DNA of 64,000 nucleotides from Streptomyces tropicalis. GTDB lineage: Bacteria; Actinomycetota; Actinomycetes; Streptomycetales; Streptomycetaceae. A model generated the notes under the pieces. It saw nothing but the letters and a program-made list of their open reading frames with translations. It did no database searches and was not told where the DNA came from. The position numbers were made by a program, and so were the translations under genes. Position 1 is the first letter of the stretch; the number at the start of each line of letters is the position of its first letter. This document shows positions 8,535 through 16,269 of the stretch, one piece after another. The stretch covers positions 1-64,000 of the forward strand of contig NZ_JARJBB010000008.1 of assembly GCF_029269835.1 (NCBI RefSeq), written 5' to 3'.

Positions 8535-8931
8535 TGCAACCGCCGAGGAGACCCCACGTCCTCCTGGTGCCGGCGGCTCCCCGTTGACCCGGCGGGGAGG
8601 CGTCCGGGGCCGGCCGCGCTGCCGCCGGAGCGTCCTCGGCGGGGGCGGTGGCCCGCGACGACGATGGCTTGTTGAGTACGTGACAACAAGGCGGTGGCCG
8701 GAATTCTGACCCCCGCCTTACCGAACGCGCCGCCCGCTTACCGGCCGATGGTGCAGGCATGGTGGCGCGATGGCCACGGCTTGACCCGTCGCACAGGGGG
8801 CGGACGGAGGCGTGCCGGGGGTCCCGGGTGCTTCCGGCGGGTGCGGGGGGCGTGGGCCCGCGGTCCGGTGGGCCGGCGCGGCCGGTCGGCGCGGAGGGCC
8901 GTCGGGCAGGTGGTGGGGGCCGCGGGCCCGG

Positions 8932-9534
8932 TCAGCGGGGGCGGAGGCCGTGGAGGACGAGGCGGACGTGCTCGTCGAGCCCCGCGAGGGCCTCCTCCGG
9001 CGGCAGGCTGCCGCCCGCCACCAGTGCGGCGAGGCCGTGCAGGCCCGCCGCGGCGACCAGGGTGATGCGCTCGGGGTCGCCCTCGACGATCTCGCCGCGC
9101 TGCTGGGCGTCGGCGACGAGCCGGGTGAAGGAGCCGATCGACCGGTCGACGGCGGCGGCGAGCTGCTCGGAGACGTCCGGGTCGTGCTTGCGGGAGAACA
9201 TCAGCTCCAGCAGGGCCGTGTTGTCCACGGTGAAGCCGAGGTAGGCGCGGGCCAGTGCGGCCAGGCGCCGCTCCAGCGGCAGGCCGGCGTCGTCGGCGGA
9301 CCCGAGGACCTGTGCCAGCCGCTCGAATCCCGTCAGGGCCAGCGCGTCGAGCAGGGCCTGCTTGTCGCGGAAGTGCCGGCCGGGGGCGGCATGGCTGACG
9401 CCGGTCTCGCGGGCGAGCTCACGCAGCGACAGGGCGGCGGCGCCCCGCTCACGCAGCGTGCGCTCGGCGCCGCCGAGGAGGGCGGCACGCAGGTCTCCGT
9501 GGTGGTAGGGGCGCTGGGTGGGCATGGGGGTCAT
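8932..9534 (-). CDS. TetR-family transcriptional regulator
   Basis: 200-residue one-component repressor. The N-terminal helix-turn-helix is clear: AALSLRELARETGVSHAAPGRHFRDKQALLDAL (about 34-66), followed by an all-helical ligand domain; the ligand is unknown. It is divergent from the SDR gene, with 90 bases between start codons, the classic arrangement for a regulator and its target. ATG 9534 may give a leaderless mRNA (TACATC about 9 bases upstream on its strand); ATG 9525 is an alternative start. Autorepression and repression of the SDR through the shared region are likely but inferred. Confidence 0.88.
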   Translation of the reverse strand: MTPMPTQRPYHHGDLRAALLGGAERTLRERGAAALSLRELARETGVSHAAPGRHFRDKQALLDALALTGFERLAQVLGSADDAGLPLERRLAALARAYLGFTVDNTALLELMFSRKHDPDVSEQLAAAVDRSIGSFTRLVADAQQRGEIVEGDPERITLVAAAGLHGLAALVAGGSLPPEEALAGLDEHVRLVLHGLRPR

Positions 9535-9624
9535 CGTATCCCGATGTAGGCGCTGCCAGCATAGTTGGCGATGGCATCATTGTTGTCGTTGACATCATTG
9601 TTGACGGCGCCTACATTGCTGGCC
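9535..9624. promoter_or_regulatory. Divergent tetR/SDR promoter-operator region
   Basis: For the SDR: TTGACA at 9589-9594, exactly 17 bases, then TACATT at 9612-9617, 7 bases before the ATG, predicting a leaderless transcript. The 10-bp arms ATGTAGGCGC (9544-9553) and GCGCCTACAT (9607-9616) are inverted, so each -10 carries a copy facing its own gene. An 11-base direct repeat, CATCATTGTTG, occurs at 9575-9585 and 9593-9603 with an 18-base period, a candidate TetR operator. Confidence 0.7.
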
Positions 9625-10530
9625 ATGAACGCCACCCCTGACACCTCCCGTGCGGCCGCACTGCCCGACCTCACCGGCCGCACCGCCCTGGTCACCGGAG
9701 CCAACAGCGGCATCGGCCTGGCCGCCGCGGACGCCCTCGCCCGCGCCGGGGCCCATGTGGTCCTCGCCGTCCGCGACCCGGAGCGGGGCCGCGCGGCCGC
9801 GGACCGGATCCCGGGCAGCACCGAGGTCCGCCGGCTCGACCTGGCCGACCTCGACTCGGTGCGCGCCTTCGCCGCGGCCTGGTCGGACCCGCTGGACCTG
9901 CTGATCAACAACGCCGGCGTCATGATGCTGCCGAAGCAGCGCACGAAGGACGGCTTCGAGATGCAGTTCGGCACCAACCACCTGGGCCACTTCGCGCTGA
10001 CCAACCTGCTCCTGCCGCACGTCACCGACCGCGTGGTCACCGTGTCCTCCGGCGCCCACCGCTGGGGGAACCCGCGGATCGACTTCGACGACCTGAACCT
10101 GGACAGCGGGTACACCCCGCAGCGCGCCTACGCCCGGTCCAAGCTGGCGAACCTGCTCTTCACCCTGGAGCTGCAGCGGAGGCTGGCCGAGGCCGGGTCG
10201 CCGGTCCGCGCGCTGGCCGCGCACCCCGGCTGGGCGGCCACCAACCTGCAGAGCCATGCCGCCAACCCGGTCGTGCGGGTGGCCATGCAGGTCGGCAACC
10301 GGTTCCTCGCCCAGGACGACCGGGCGGGCGCGCAGCCCACCCTGTACGCCGCGACCCGCGACCTGCCGGGCGCCAGTTACGTCGGTCCGGACGGTCCCGG
10401 CGAGATGCGGGGCGCCCCGACGCTGGTCGGCCGCAGCCGGGCGGCGAGCGACCCGGTCGTGGCACGGCGCCTGTGGACGGTGTCGGAGGAGCTGACCGGG
10501 GCGGCGTTCTCCCTGGCCGCGCAGGTGTAG
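9625..10530 (+). CDS. Short-chain dehydrogenase/reductase
   Basis: 301-residue NAD(P)-dependent oxidoreductase of the SDR superfamily, close in layout to retinol dehydrogenase/WW-domain oxidoreductase-like members. Visible: the nucleotide loop TGANSGIG near the N-terminus, LLINNAGVM, the catalytic serine in VSSGAHRWG, and the active-site YARSK (Y-x-x-x-K). Substrate unknown. ATG 9625 is chosen because a consensus promoter places the transcript start at or next to it; an upstream in-frame TTG would lie inside the promoter. Probably controlled by the divergent TetR protein. Confidence 0.88.
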   Translation: MNATPDTSRAAALPDLTGRTALVTGANSGIGLAAADALARAGAHVVLAVRDPERGRAAADRIPGSTEVRRLDLADLDSVRAFAAAWSDPLDLLINNAGVMMLPKQRTKDGFEMQFGTNHLGHFALTNLLLPHVTDRVVTVSSGAHRWGNPRIDFDDLNLDSGYTPQRAYARSKLANLLFTLELQRRLAEAGSPVRALAAHPGWAATNLQSHAANPVVRVAMQVGNRFLAQDDRAGAQPTLYAATRDLPGASYVGPDGPGEMRGAPTLVGRSRAASDPVVARRLWTVSEELTGAAFSLAAQV

Positions 10531-10651
10531 AAGGCGCCGGGGCGGGAATCCGCGCATCCAGGGCACGGAGATGCGATGTTCGAGCGTTCTGAGGAAAATC
10601 TCAGTGAAGTCGAGACGGGATTCTCACCTTCGTGGGACAGAGTGGGGCGTG

Positions 10652-11449
10652 ATGAAGCGCACCTCAGGTATCCAGAGCCCCGCACATCACGCCCGCCCGC
10701 GGCTCGGCACCCGGCAGTCCGCCCTGTTCGGTGCCCTGGTCCTGCTGGCCGGCACCTCGGCGTCCGTGGCGGCCGCCGACGACGGGCCCGGCCCGCTCGG
10801 CGTCACCGCGGTCACCGCCATCACCGCGCAGAGCGCACGGGTGGGCGCACTGTTCGTCGCGACCCCGGGCGGAGGCCTGTCCGGTCAGCACTTCTGCACC
10901 GCGTCGGTCGTGCACAGCCCCAACCGGAACCTTGTCGTCACCGCGGCGCACTGCCTCGGCAGCGGCAAGGACCTGGTGTTCGCGCCCGGATACCGGGACG
11001 GCCGGGCGCCCTTCGGGGTCTGGACGGTCAAAAGACGCTTCATGCCCGACAATTGGTCCAAGGACCAGGACGAGGACAGCGACCTGGCCTTCGCCGTGCT
11101 GGACTACCGGGACGGCAAGGGCATCGAGGACACCGTCGGGGGCAACCGCTTCGCGACGGGCGTCGGGACCGGGGCGACCGCGGTGACGGTGACCGGGTAC
11201 CCCGACTCCCGCGAGGCGCCCATCAGCTGCACGAACAAGCCGAGCGCCCACAGTGCCACCCAGCAGCGCATCGACTGCCCGGAGTTCACCGCGGGCACCA
11301 GCGGAAGCCCGTGGGTCAACGGGGACCGCGAGGTCGTCGGCGTGCTCGGCGGGCACGAGCAGGGCGGCTCCACCGCCGACACCTCCTACAGCGTCGTCCT
11401 CGGGCGGGAGGCGTCGGAGCTGTACAAGGACGCGGCGAGCGACCCGTGA
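10652..11449 (+). CDS. Secreted trypsin-like serine protease (S1)
   Basis: 265 residues, secreted. A long basic N-region and hydrophobic stretch (about 22-42, ending SVAAAD) form the signal peptide. The chymotrypsin-fold triad is complete: His100 in VVTAAHC, Asp144 in DSDLAFAVL and Ser217 in GTSGSPW. Cys82 and Cys101 near the active site and a later pair probably form disulfides. There is little or no pro-region, unlike SGPA/B-type Streptomyces proteases, so it belongs to the broader trypsin-like group. It converges on the zinc-ribbon membrane gene. Substrate unknown. Confidence 0.87.
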   Translation: MKRTSGIQSPAHHARPRLGTRQSALFGALVLLAGTSASVAAADDGPGPLGVTAVTAITAQSARVGALFVATPGGGLSGQHFCTASVVHSPNRNLVVTAAHCLGSGKDLVFAPGYRDGRAPFGVWTVKRRFMPDNWSKDQDEDSDLAFAVLDYRDGKGIEDTVGGNRFATGVGTGATAVTVTGYPDSREAPISCTNKPSAHSATQQRIDCPEFTAGTSGSPWVNGDREVVGVLGGHEQGGSTADTSYSVVLGREASELYKDAASDP

Positions 11450-11473
11450 GCCGCCCGCACGGACCCTCCCTGC

Positions 11474-11521
11474 GCGCGCCCCTGCGTCCCTCCGCCGTCC
11501 TGGCGGGGCGCGGGGGCGCGC
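11474..11521. terminator. Hairpin between convergent genes
   Basis: Inverted arms GCGCGCCCCTGCG (11474-11486) and CGCGGGGGCGCGC (11509-11521), with a smaller GGCGG-type hairpin in the loop. It lies between the stops of the protease and the opposing gene, consistent with a bidirectional terminator. Confidence 0.5.
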
Positions 11522-11531
11522 CGCTGCCCGC

Positions 11532-12137
11532 CTACTTCGAGAAGGTGTACACGGCGAGGATCCAGACGGGGATGACCAGCGGCACGTAGGCCTGCGGGCG
11601 CCGGAAGAGCGGCTTGCCCTGGTCCATCACGACGCCGTGCGGTGAGGGCGAGGGCTGCGGCAGCTTGGCCAGCCTGAAGTGGACGAAGAGGTTCCACAGC
11701 AGGGTGAGCGGGGTGAACAGCAGCAGCGAGACGGGGCTCCACCAGCCGCCCGCCAGGGTCCTGGCCGTCATGTCCCGGTGGAGTGCCACCCCGCACCCGC
11801 GGCACAGCGGCCCCTCCATCCTGCCGAACCGCATCGCCACCAGCAGACCGGTGTGCTGGCGGATCGTGATGTCGCCCGCGGGCCCGGCTCCGCATATCCG
11901 GCACACCGGTGCGGGCGCGACACCGTACGGCAGCCCGTACGCGGCCCCCGGCACATGGTGCCCCGGAAAGCCTGCCGGCACCGCGGCCCCCGGCACCTGC
12001 CCCGGCTGGGGGGCGTACGGACCGGGCGCGGCATACGGCGCCTGCGGCTGGGGGGCGGCCGGATTCGGCGTGTAAGCGCCTTGCGCGGCGTACGGATTGC
12101 CCGAGACGGGCTGCTGGGCCGGGTACGGCGTCGTCAC
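11532..12137 (-). CDS. Proline-rich zinc-ribbon membrane protein
   Basis: 201 residues. The first 75 are Pro/Ala/Gly/Tyr/Gln-rich with repeated PYA/PYG motifs. A likely zinc ribbon follows (CRICGAG ... CRGCGVA, two CxxC pairs separated by about 30 residues), then a strongly hydrophobic segment SPVSLLLFTPLTLLWNLFVHF and a C-terminal hydrophobic stretch. Such proteins are common in Actinobacteria next to cell-envelope genes; function is unknown. No enzyme motif is visible. It faces the divergent wall-hydrolase gene across 94 bases. Confidence 0.7.
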   Translation of the reverse strand: MTTPYPAQQPVSGNPYAAQGAYTPNPAAPQPQAPYAAPGPYAPQPGQVPGAAVPAGFPGHHVPGAAYGLPYGVAPAPVCRICGAGPAGDITIRQHTGLLVAMRFGRMEGPLCRGCGVALHRDMTARTLAGGWWSPVSLLLFTPLTLLWNLFVHFRLAKLPQPSPSPHGVVMDQGKPLFRRPQAYVPLVIPVWILAVYTFSK

Positions 12138-12231
12138 GTGCCCTTTTCTCCTTGTGTGCGGACCCCCGAAGCACCGGGCCCGCCCCTAGACTGGCGCCTG
12201 CGGACTCCCGGACCACGAAGGGCGGTTGACG

Positions 12232-13233
12232 GTGCGTAAGGCATGGATCGTAGCGATCGCCGCCGTCTCGTCCGGGCTCGCCCTCGTGACCCTCCTCGTC
12301 GTCGGCGTCTACGTCGTCGCGGGGAACCTCGTCAACGGCGTCGGCGGCGGCAGCGTGGCGCTGGCCAAGGGGGCCGTGCCCGCCGTCTACCAGAGCCTCG
12401 TGCAGCGCTGGGGGAATCTCTGCCCGGCCCTCAACCCCGCCCTGCTGGCGGCGCAGTTGTACCAGGAGAGCGGCTTCAACCCCCGCGCCCGCAGCGCGGC
12501 GGCCGCCGAGGGCATCGCGCAGTTCATCCCCGGGACCTGGGCCACGCACGGGATCGACGGCAACGGCGACGGCCGGCGCGACGTCTGGGATCCGAACGAC
12601 GCGATTCCGTCGGCCGCCTCCTACGACTGCAGTCTCGCGTCGTACGTGAAGACCGTCCCCGGTGACGTCTCGCAGAACATGCTCGCGGCCTACAACGCGG
12701 GTCCGGACGCCGTCATCAGGTACGGCGGAGTGCCGCCCTACGGGGAGACCCGGAACTACGTGAAGACGATCACGACGCTGCAGCGGACCTTCGCCGCCCC
12801 CGTCACCCGCGTCGACCCCTCGCGGCAGGCCGCCGGGGCCATCTCGTTCGCGCAGAGCAAGCTCGGGACGCCCTATCTGTGGGGCGGGGACGGCACCGCC
12901 GACCAGGGCGGACGGTTCGACTGCTCGGGTCTGACGAAGGCCGCGTTCGAGAACGTGGGGATCACGCTGCCGCGGGTCGCCAACGACCAGTACAACGCCG
13001 GGCCGCACCCCAGGCGGGACGAACTGCTCCCGGGCGATCTGGTGTTCTTCTCGGACGACCCGTCCGACTCGCGGGCCATCCGGCACGTGGGCATCTACGT
13101 CGGCGGCGGGTACATGATCGACGCCCCGCGCTCGGGGGCCGTGATCCGCTTCGACCCCGTGGACACTCCGGACTACTTCGGGGGGACCCGGGTAACCGAG
13201 GATGGCGCGAAAGCGCTGCCCACCCAGGTGTGA
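12232..13233 (+). CDS. Bifunctional lytic transglycosylase / NlpC-P60 peptidase
   Basis: 333-residue cell-wall hydrolase anchored by one N-terminal membrane helix (about 5-32). A lysozyme-like SLT domain covers about 50-185, with catalytic Glu79 in YQESGFNP plus EGIAQFIPGTW and MLAAYNAGP. It is followed by an NlpC/P60 (C40) endopeptidase with Cys231 in FDCSGLT and His285 in IRHVGIYVGGG. The SLT-C40 pair is the form used by Gram-positive conjugation systems (Tn916 Orf14, TcpG) to open peptidoglycan, and this gene lies a few kilobases from the cmd operon. GTG 12232 has GAAGGG at a suitable distance; TTG 12226 is too close to it. Confidence 0.88.
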   Translation: MRKAWIVAIAAVSSGLALVTLLVVGVYVVAGNLVNGVGGGSVALAKGAVPAVYQSLVQRWGNLCPALNPALLAAQLYQESGFNPRARSAAAAEGIAQFIPGTWATHGIDGNGDGRRDVWDPNDAIPSAASYDCSLASYVKTVPGDVSQNMLAAYNAGPDAVIRYGGVPPYGETRNYVKTITTLQRTFAAPVTRVDPSRQAAGAISFAQSKLGTPYLWGGDGTADQGGRFDCSGLTKAAFENVGITLPRVANDQYNAGPHPRRDELLPGDLVFFSDDPSDSRAIRHVGIYVGGGYMIDAPRSGAVIRFDPVDTPDYFGGTRVTEDGAKALPTQV

Positions 13234-13246
13234 ACCGAGCGTGAAC
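13225..13246 (-). promoter_or_regulatory. PHO box-like direct repeat (leftward)
   Basis: Read on the minus strand, two adjacent 11-base units GTTCACGCTCG and GTTCACACCTG match the Streptomyces PhoP-binding direct repeat. It overlaps the stop codon of the preceding gene and lies about 240 bases before the PAP2 phosphatase start, in the opposite orientation to that gene. Confidence 0.5.
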
Positions 13247-13481
13247 CCACCCCCTGAGCTGCGGAGACGAGTCTCTCTTCGATAACGTCTGCGTGATCAT
13301 TCGGTGGAGTGTGGAACGTATCGATCGGGGTCGTGCGTTCCTGTTGACGTAGCCGAGCGGACGTCGGGCGGAGCGCGTGTCGTACGCGCGGGCAGCGGAA
13401 GCGGATCTACAGCCACGGGGGTGGCAGGGCGCGGCGCACACCGGGTGCGGCCGCCGAGACCGACGAAGGGGCCGCAGCACC

Positions 13482-14195
13482 ATGGCTGGACTCGCCGAAT
13501 CCGGGTCGAACCCCGACGTCGACCTGCTCTACGACATCAACGGCCTGGCCAAGGACGCCCCGCACTGGTTCGACCGGGGCATGGAGTTCGTCGGCGAGTA
13601 CGGGCTGCTGCTCGCCATGGTGCTGCTCGTGCTGGGGTGCTGGTGGTCCGTGCGCCGCCGGGGCGGCGAGGATGCGGCGCCGTCCGTCGCCGCGCTGGTG
13701 TGGGCCCCGCTGGCCGCCGGCCTCGCCGTCCTGGTCAACGTGCCCATCCGGGGCTTCGTGGAGCGCCCCCGGCCCTTCCTCGACCACCAGGGCCTGGACG
13801 TCCTGGTCTCCGGCAAGACGGACTACTCCTTCGTGAGCGACCACGCGACGATCACGATGGCGATGGGCGTCGCCCTCTTCGTCGCCCACCGGCGGTTCGG
13901 GCTCGCCGGCATCGCCCTGGCCCTGTTCGAGGGCTTCTGCCGGGTGTACATGGGCGTGCACTACCCGACCGACGTGGTCGGCGGCTTCGCCCTCGGCACG
14001 GCGGTCGCGCTGCTGCTGTCGCCGCTCGCGATGGCGCTGCTGACGCCGGTGGTGACGGCGGTCGAGCGGTCGTCCTGGGGCGGCCGGCTGGTGCGCGCCC
14101 GGCGGCGGCCGGAGCCCGGCCCGGACACGGTGGTCCAGGAGACCCGCGCCGACGAGCGCAGCGGCGCCGCCGGGGAACGCGACCTCGCGGCCTGA
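13482..14195 (+). CDS. PAP2-superfamily membrane phosphatase
   Basis: 237 residues with about five membrane helices. The PAP2 signature is present in order: R-x6-RP in IRGFVERPRPF, the second motif as SFVSDHAT (SDH in place of SGH), and R-x5-H-x3-D in CRVYMGVHYPTDVVGG. The family dephosphorylates phosphatidate, undecaprenyl diphosphate or related lipids at the outer membrane face; which one is used here cannot be told from sequence. A 35-residue Arg/Glu-rich tail follows the last helix. The start ATG 13482 has GAAGGGG upstream. A PHO box-like repeat lies further upstream in reverse orientation. Confidence 0.87.
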   Translation: MAGLAESGSNPDVDLLYDINGLAKDAPHWFDRGMEFVGEYGLLLAMVLLVLGCWWSVRRRGGEDAAPSVAALVWAPLAAGLAVLVNVPIRGFVERPRPFLDHQGLDVLVSGKTDYSFVSDHATITMAMGVALFVAHRRFGLAGIALALFEGFCRVYMGVHYPTDVVGGFALGTAVALLLSPLAMALLTPVVTAVERSSWGGRLVRARRRPEPGPDTVVQETRADERSGAAGERDLAA

Positions 14196-14226
14196 GCACC
14201 GGACACCCGGGACCGGGGAGGACCAC

Positions 14227-14262
14227 GGCGGCCCGGCGCCCCCTCGGGGGTGCCGGGCCGCC
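14227..14262. terminator. Bidirectional terminator hairpin
   Basis: Sixteen paired positions (14227-14242 with 14247-14262, one G-T pair) around a CTCG tetraloop, between the convergent PAP2 and oxidoreductase genes. Confidence 0.8.
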
Positions 14263-14297
14263 CGCGTCTCCCGGGGCGGGGGCGCCGTCCGCCGCGC

Positions 14298-15869
14298 CTA
14301 CAGCGCCTGCGGGTAGGAGAAGAAGCGGTGCGGGTCGTACTGCTGCTTCACCTTCGCCAGCCGCCCGGCCGCGTCGCCGTAGTACGCCGTGCGCCAGTCG
14401 CGCAGCGTGGGGTCGGCGTAGTTCTGGTAGGCCGCGCCGGAGGCGTACGGCTGCATCGCCCGGTGGGCCGAGGCCAGCCACGACTGGGCCGTGGTCCCGG
14501 CGGTGCCGGCCGGCCAGGAGGAGATGTACTGGGCGAGCATGCGGGAGCGGCGGTGCACGAACGCCGTCGCCGTCGGGGCGACGCGGTTGACCGCGCCACC
14601 CAGCGCGGTGAAGGCGATGCTGCCCGGGCCGCCCCGCACCGACCGCAGTTGCGCCAGCAGCGCCTGGATCCCGGCCGGGCCGAGCGAGCGGTCGAAGAAG
14701 TCCGAGCGGGCCGCGTACGTCTCCCGGCCGAGCGCGCCCTGCGGGGAGCGGCCGGGTGTGGAGCCGGGCAGGTGGCACTGCGCGTCGGTGGCGAAGGAGG
14801 AGCAGCCGGCGTACGCCTCCATGGACTGCTCGTAGGTGTGGCGGCGGAGCGAGACGCTGCGCGCGCGGGCGCCGATCGCGGAGGCCAGCCGGTCCACCGC
14901 GTTCTGCAGCTCGCCGTAGGTGCCCAGGGAGAACGCGGCGACGGACACGGTCGGCGTGCCGCCCGGGGTGTTCGCCAGGTGCAGTGAGGACCAGATCTCG
15001 TCCGGCTGGCCGGGGCCCCACTCCTGCCAGGCCTTCACCACCGCGGCGGCCTTCTCCCACGGCCAGGTCAGGTAGGCGGAGACGGCCTGGGGCGCGGGGT
15101 GGGTGCGGAACTCCAGTTCGGTCACGACGCCGAAGTTCCCGTTGCCCGCGCCGCGCAGCGCCCAGAACAGCTCCTCGTTCTCGGTGGCGGAGGCGGTCAG
15201 CTGCCGTCCGTCGGCCGTGATCAGGGTGGCGCGGGTGAGGCTGTCGCAGGTCAGCCCGTAGGCGCGGGACACCACGCCGTGGCCGCCGCCGAGCACCAGC
15301 CCGGAGACGCCGACGGTGGGGCAGGAGCCGGCGGGTACGGTCACGCCCCTGGCGGCCAGCGCCCGGTAGACGTCGATCAGTTTGGAGCCGGCGCCGACCA
15401 CGGCCGAGCCGCCGGCCGCCCGTATCCGGTTCAGCCGGGACACGTCGACGACGAGCCGGCCGTCCCCGGAGGACCAGCCCGCGTAGGAGTGACCGCCGTT
15501 GCGGATGGCGACGGGGACGCGGTGCGCGCGGGCGTAGGCGAGCGTGGAGCGTATGTCGCCGGCGTGCGCGACGTAGGCGACCGCGGCCGGGCGCAGGGCG
15601 TCGAAGCGGGTGTTGTAGAGCTGGTGGGCCGTCTTCCAGGAGGCGTCGCCGGGGCGGACGAGGGTGCCGTCCAGGTCGCGCGCGAGGGCGGCCCAGTTCG
15701 CGGCGGCGGCCGCGCTCGTGGTCCGCAGCGGCGGGCCGGAGGCGGCGCCGCCGGCCGCGGCCGCGGCGGAGGCGGGTGCGGCCCCCGCCGACGAGCCCCC
15801 GCTGCACGCCGCCGTGGCCACGCCCGCCATCACGGCCGCGGTCCCCCCGATGAACGCACGACGTTCCAT
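14298..15869 (-). CDS. Secreted FAD-linked oxidoreductase (berberine bridge enzyme-like)
   Basis: 523 residues. The N-terminus ERRAFIGG plus a hydrophobic stretch is a Tat signal, and a cysteine follows (ATAAC, Cys22), so it may be a lipoprotein. The mature part is a PCMH-type FAD domain with His127 in NGGHSYAG and Cys183 in GSCPTVGVSG, the two residues that attach FAD bicovalently in berberine bridge and hexose/oligosaccharide oxidases, and it ends with the BBE motif YYGDAAGRLAKVKQQYDPHRFF. Such enzymes oxidise alcohols, sugars or ring systems using oxygen; the substrate here is unknown. An AGGAGGGGG ribosome-binding site precedes ATG 15869. Confidence 0.9.
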   Translation of the reverse strand: MERRAFIGGTAAVMAGVATAACSGGSSAGAAPASAAAAAGGAASGPPLRTTSAAAAANWAALARDLDGTLVRPGDASWKTAHQLYNTRFDALRPAAVAYVAHAGDIRSTLAYARAHRVPVAIRNGGHSYAGWSSGDGRLVVDVSRLNRIRAAGGSAVVGAGSKLIDVYRALAARGVTVPAGSCPTVGVSGLVLGGGHGVVSRAYGLTCDSLTRATLITADGRQLTASATENEELFWALRGAGNGNFGVVTELEFRTHPAPQAVSAYLTWPWEKAAAVVKAWQEWGPGQPDEIWSSLHLANTPGGTPTVSVAAFSLGTYGELQNAVDRLASAIGARARSVSLRRHTYEQSMEAYAGCSSFATDAQCHLPGSTPGRSPQGALGRETYAARSDFFDRSLGPAGIQALLAQLRSVRGGPGSIAFTALGGAVNRVAPTATAFVHRRSRMLAQYISSWPAGTAGTTAQSWLASAHRAMQPYASGAAYQNYADPTLRDWRTAYYGDAAGRLAKVKQQYDPHRFFSYPQAL

Positions 15870-16269
15870 TGCTGCCCCCTCCTGTCGGCTCCCGTGGATC
15901 GAGACGGCCCCGGGGTCCGGAGGGTTCCCCGGCACCGGAGGCGTGTGCGGTGCGGGACGGGCCGGACGGCGCGACGATGGGGGTGGGACTCCGGGGCGGA
16001 CCGTCCCGGTGGGCCGGTGGCACCCCGGATTCCGGGCGGCGGGCACCCCCGGCGCCGGGACCTGGACGTGCCCTCCCCGTGAGCATTCCGTTACCTCACC
16101 GCACTGACGGCAGGGGTTCACCCCCCGTTCACTTCTGGCCATCGGCGGCTTCACCTGTTCTGCCTAATTTCGGCCGTACCCGGTGCTGATGCGCTGCCCT
16201 GCGCGTCGGCGTCACCCACACTTCGCACGCCGCCGATCAGGACGGCGGCTATCGGAAGGAATTCCCTCA
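15870..16269. other. Intergenic region upstream of pstS
   Basis: 400 bases separating the divergent oxidoreductase and pstS genes. It carries the PHO-box array (16116-16159), a possible -10 (TAATTT, 16165-16170) and the pstS ribosome-binding site GGAAGGA (16255-16261). No gene is seen. Confidence 0.8.
16116..16159 (+). promoter_or_regulatory. PHO box of pstS
   Basis: 11-base direct repeat units: GTTCACCCCCC (16116-16126), GTTCACTTCTG (16127-16137), a degenerate unit (16138-16148) and CTTCACCTGTT (16149-16159). This matches the tandem GTTCACC-type units bound by phosphorylated PhoP of the PhoR-PhoP system in Streptomyces. It sits 111-154 bases before the pstS start and predicts induction under phosphate limitation. 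Confidence 0.85.

Larger units (their letters stand above)
8139..8931. other. Gene-free interval between cmd operon and tetR
   Basis: 793 bases without a convincing gene. It holds the cmd leader, a possible rightward promoter (TTGCTT at 8246-8251, 17-bp spacer, TACCTT at 8269-8274) and an orphan terminator-like hairpin at 8496-8534. Open frames here lack third-position G/C bias. Confidence 0.5.
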
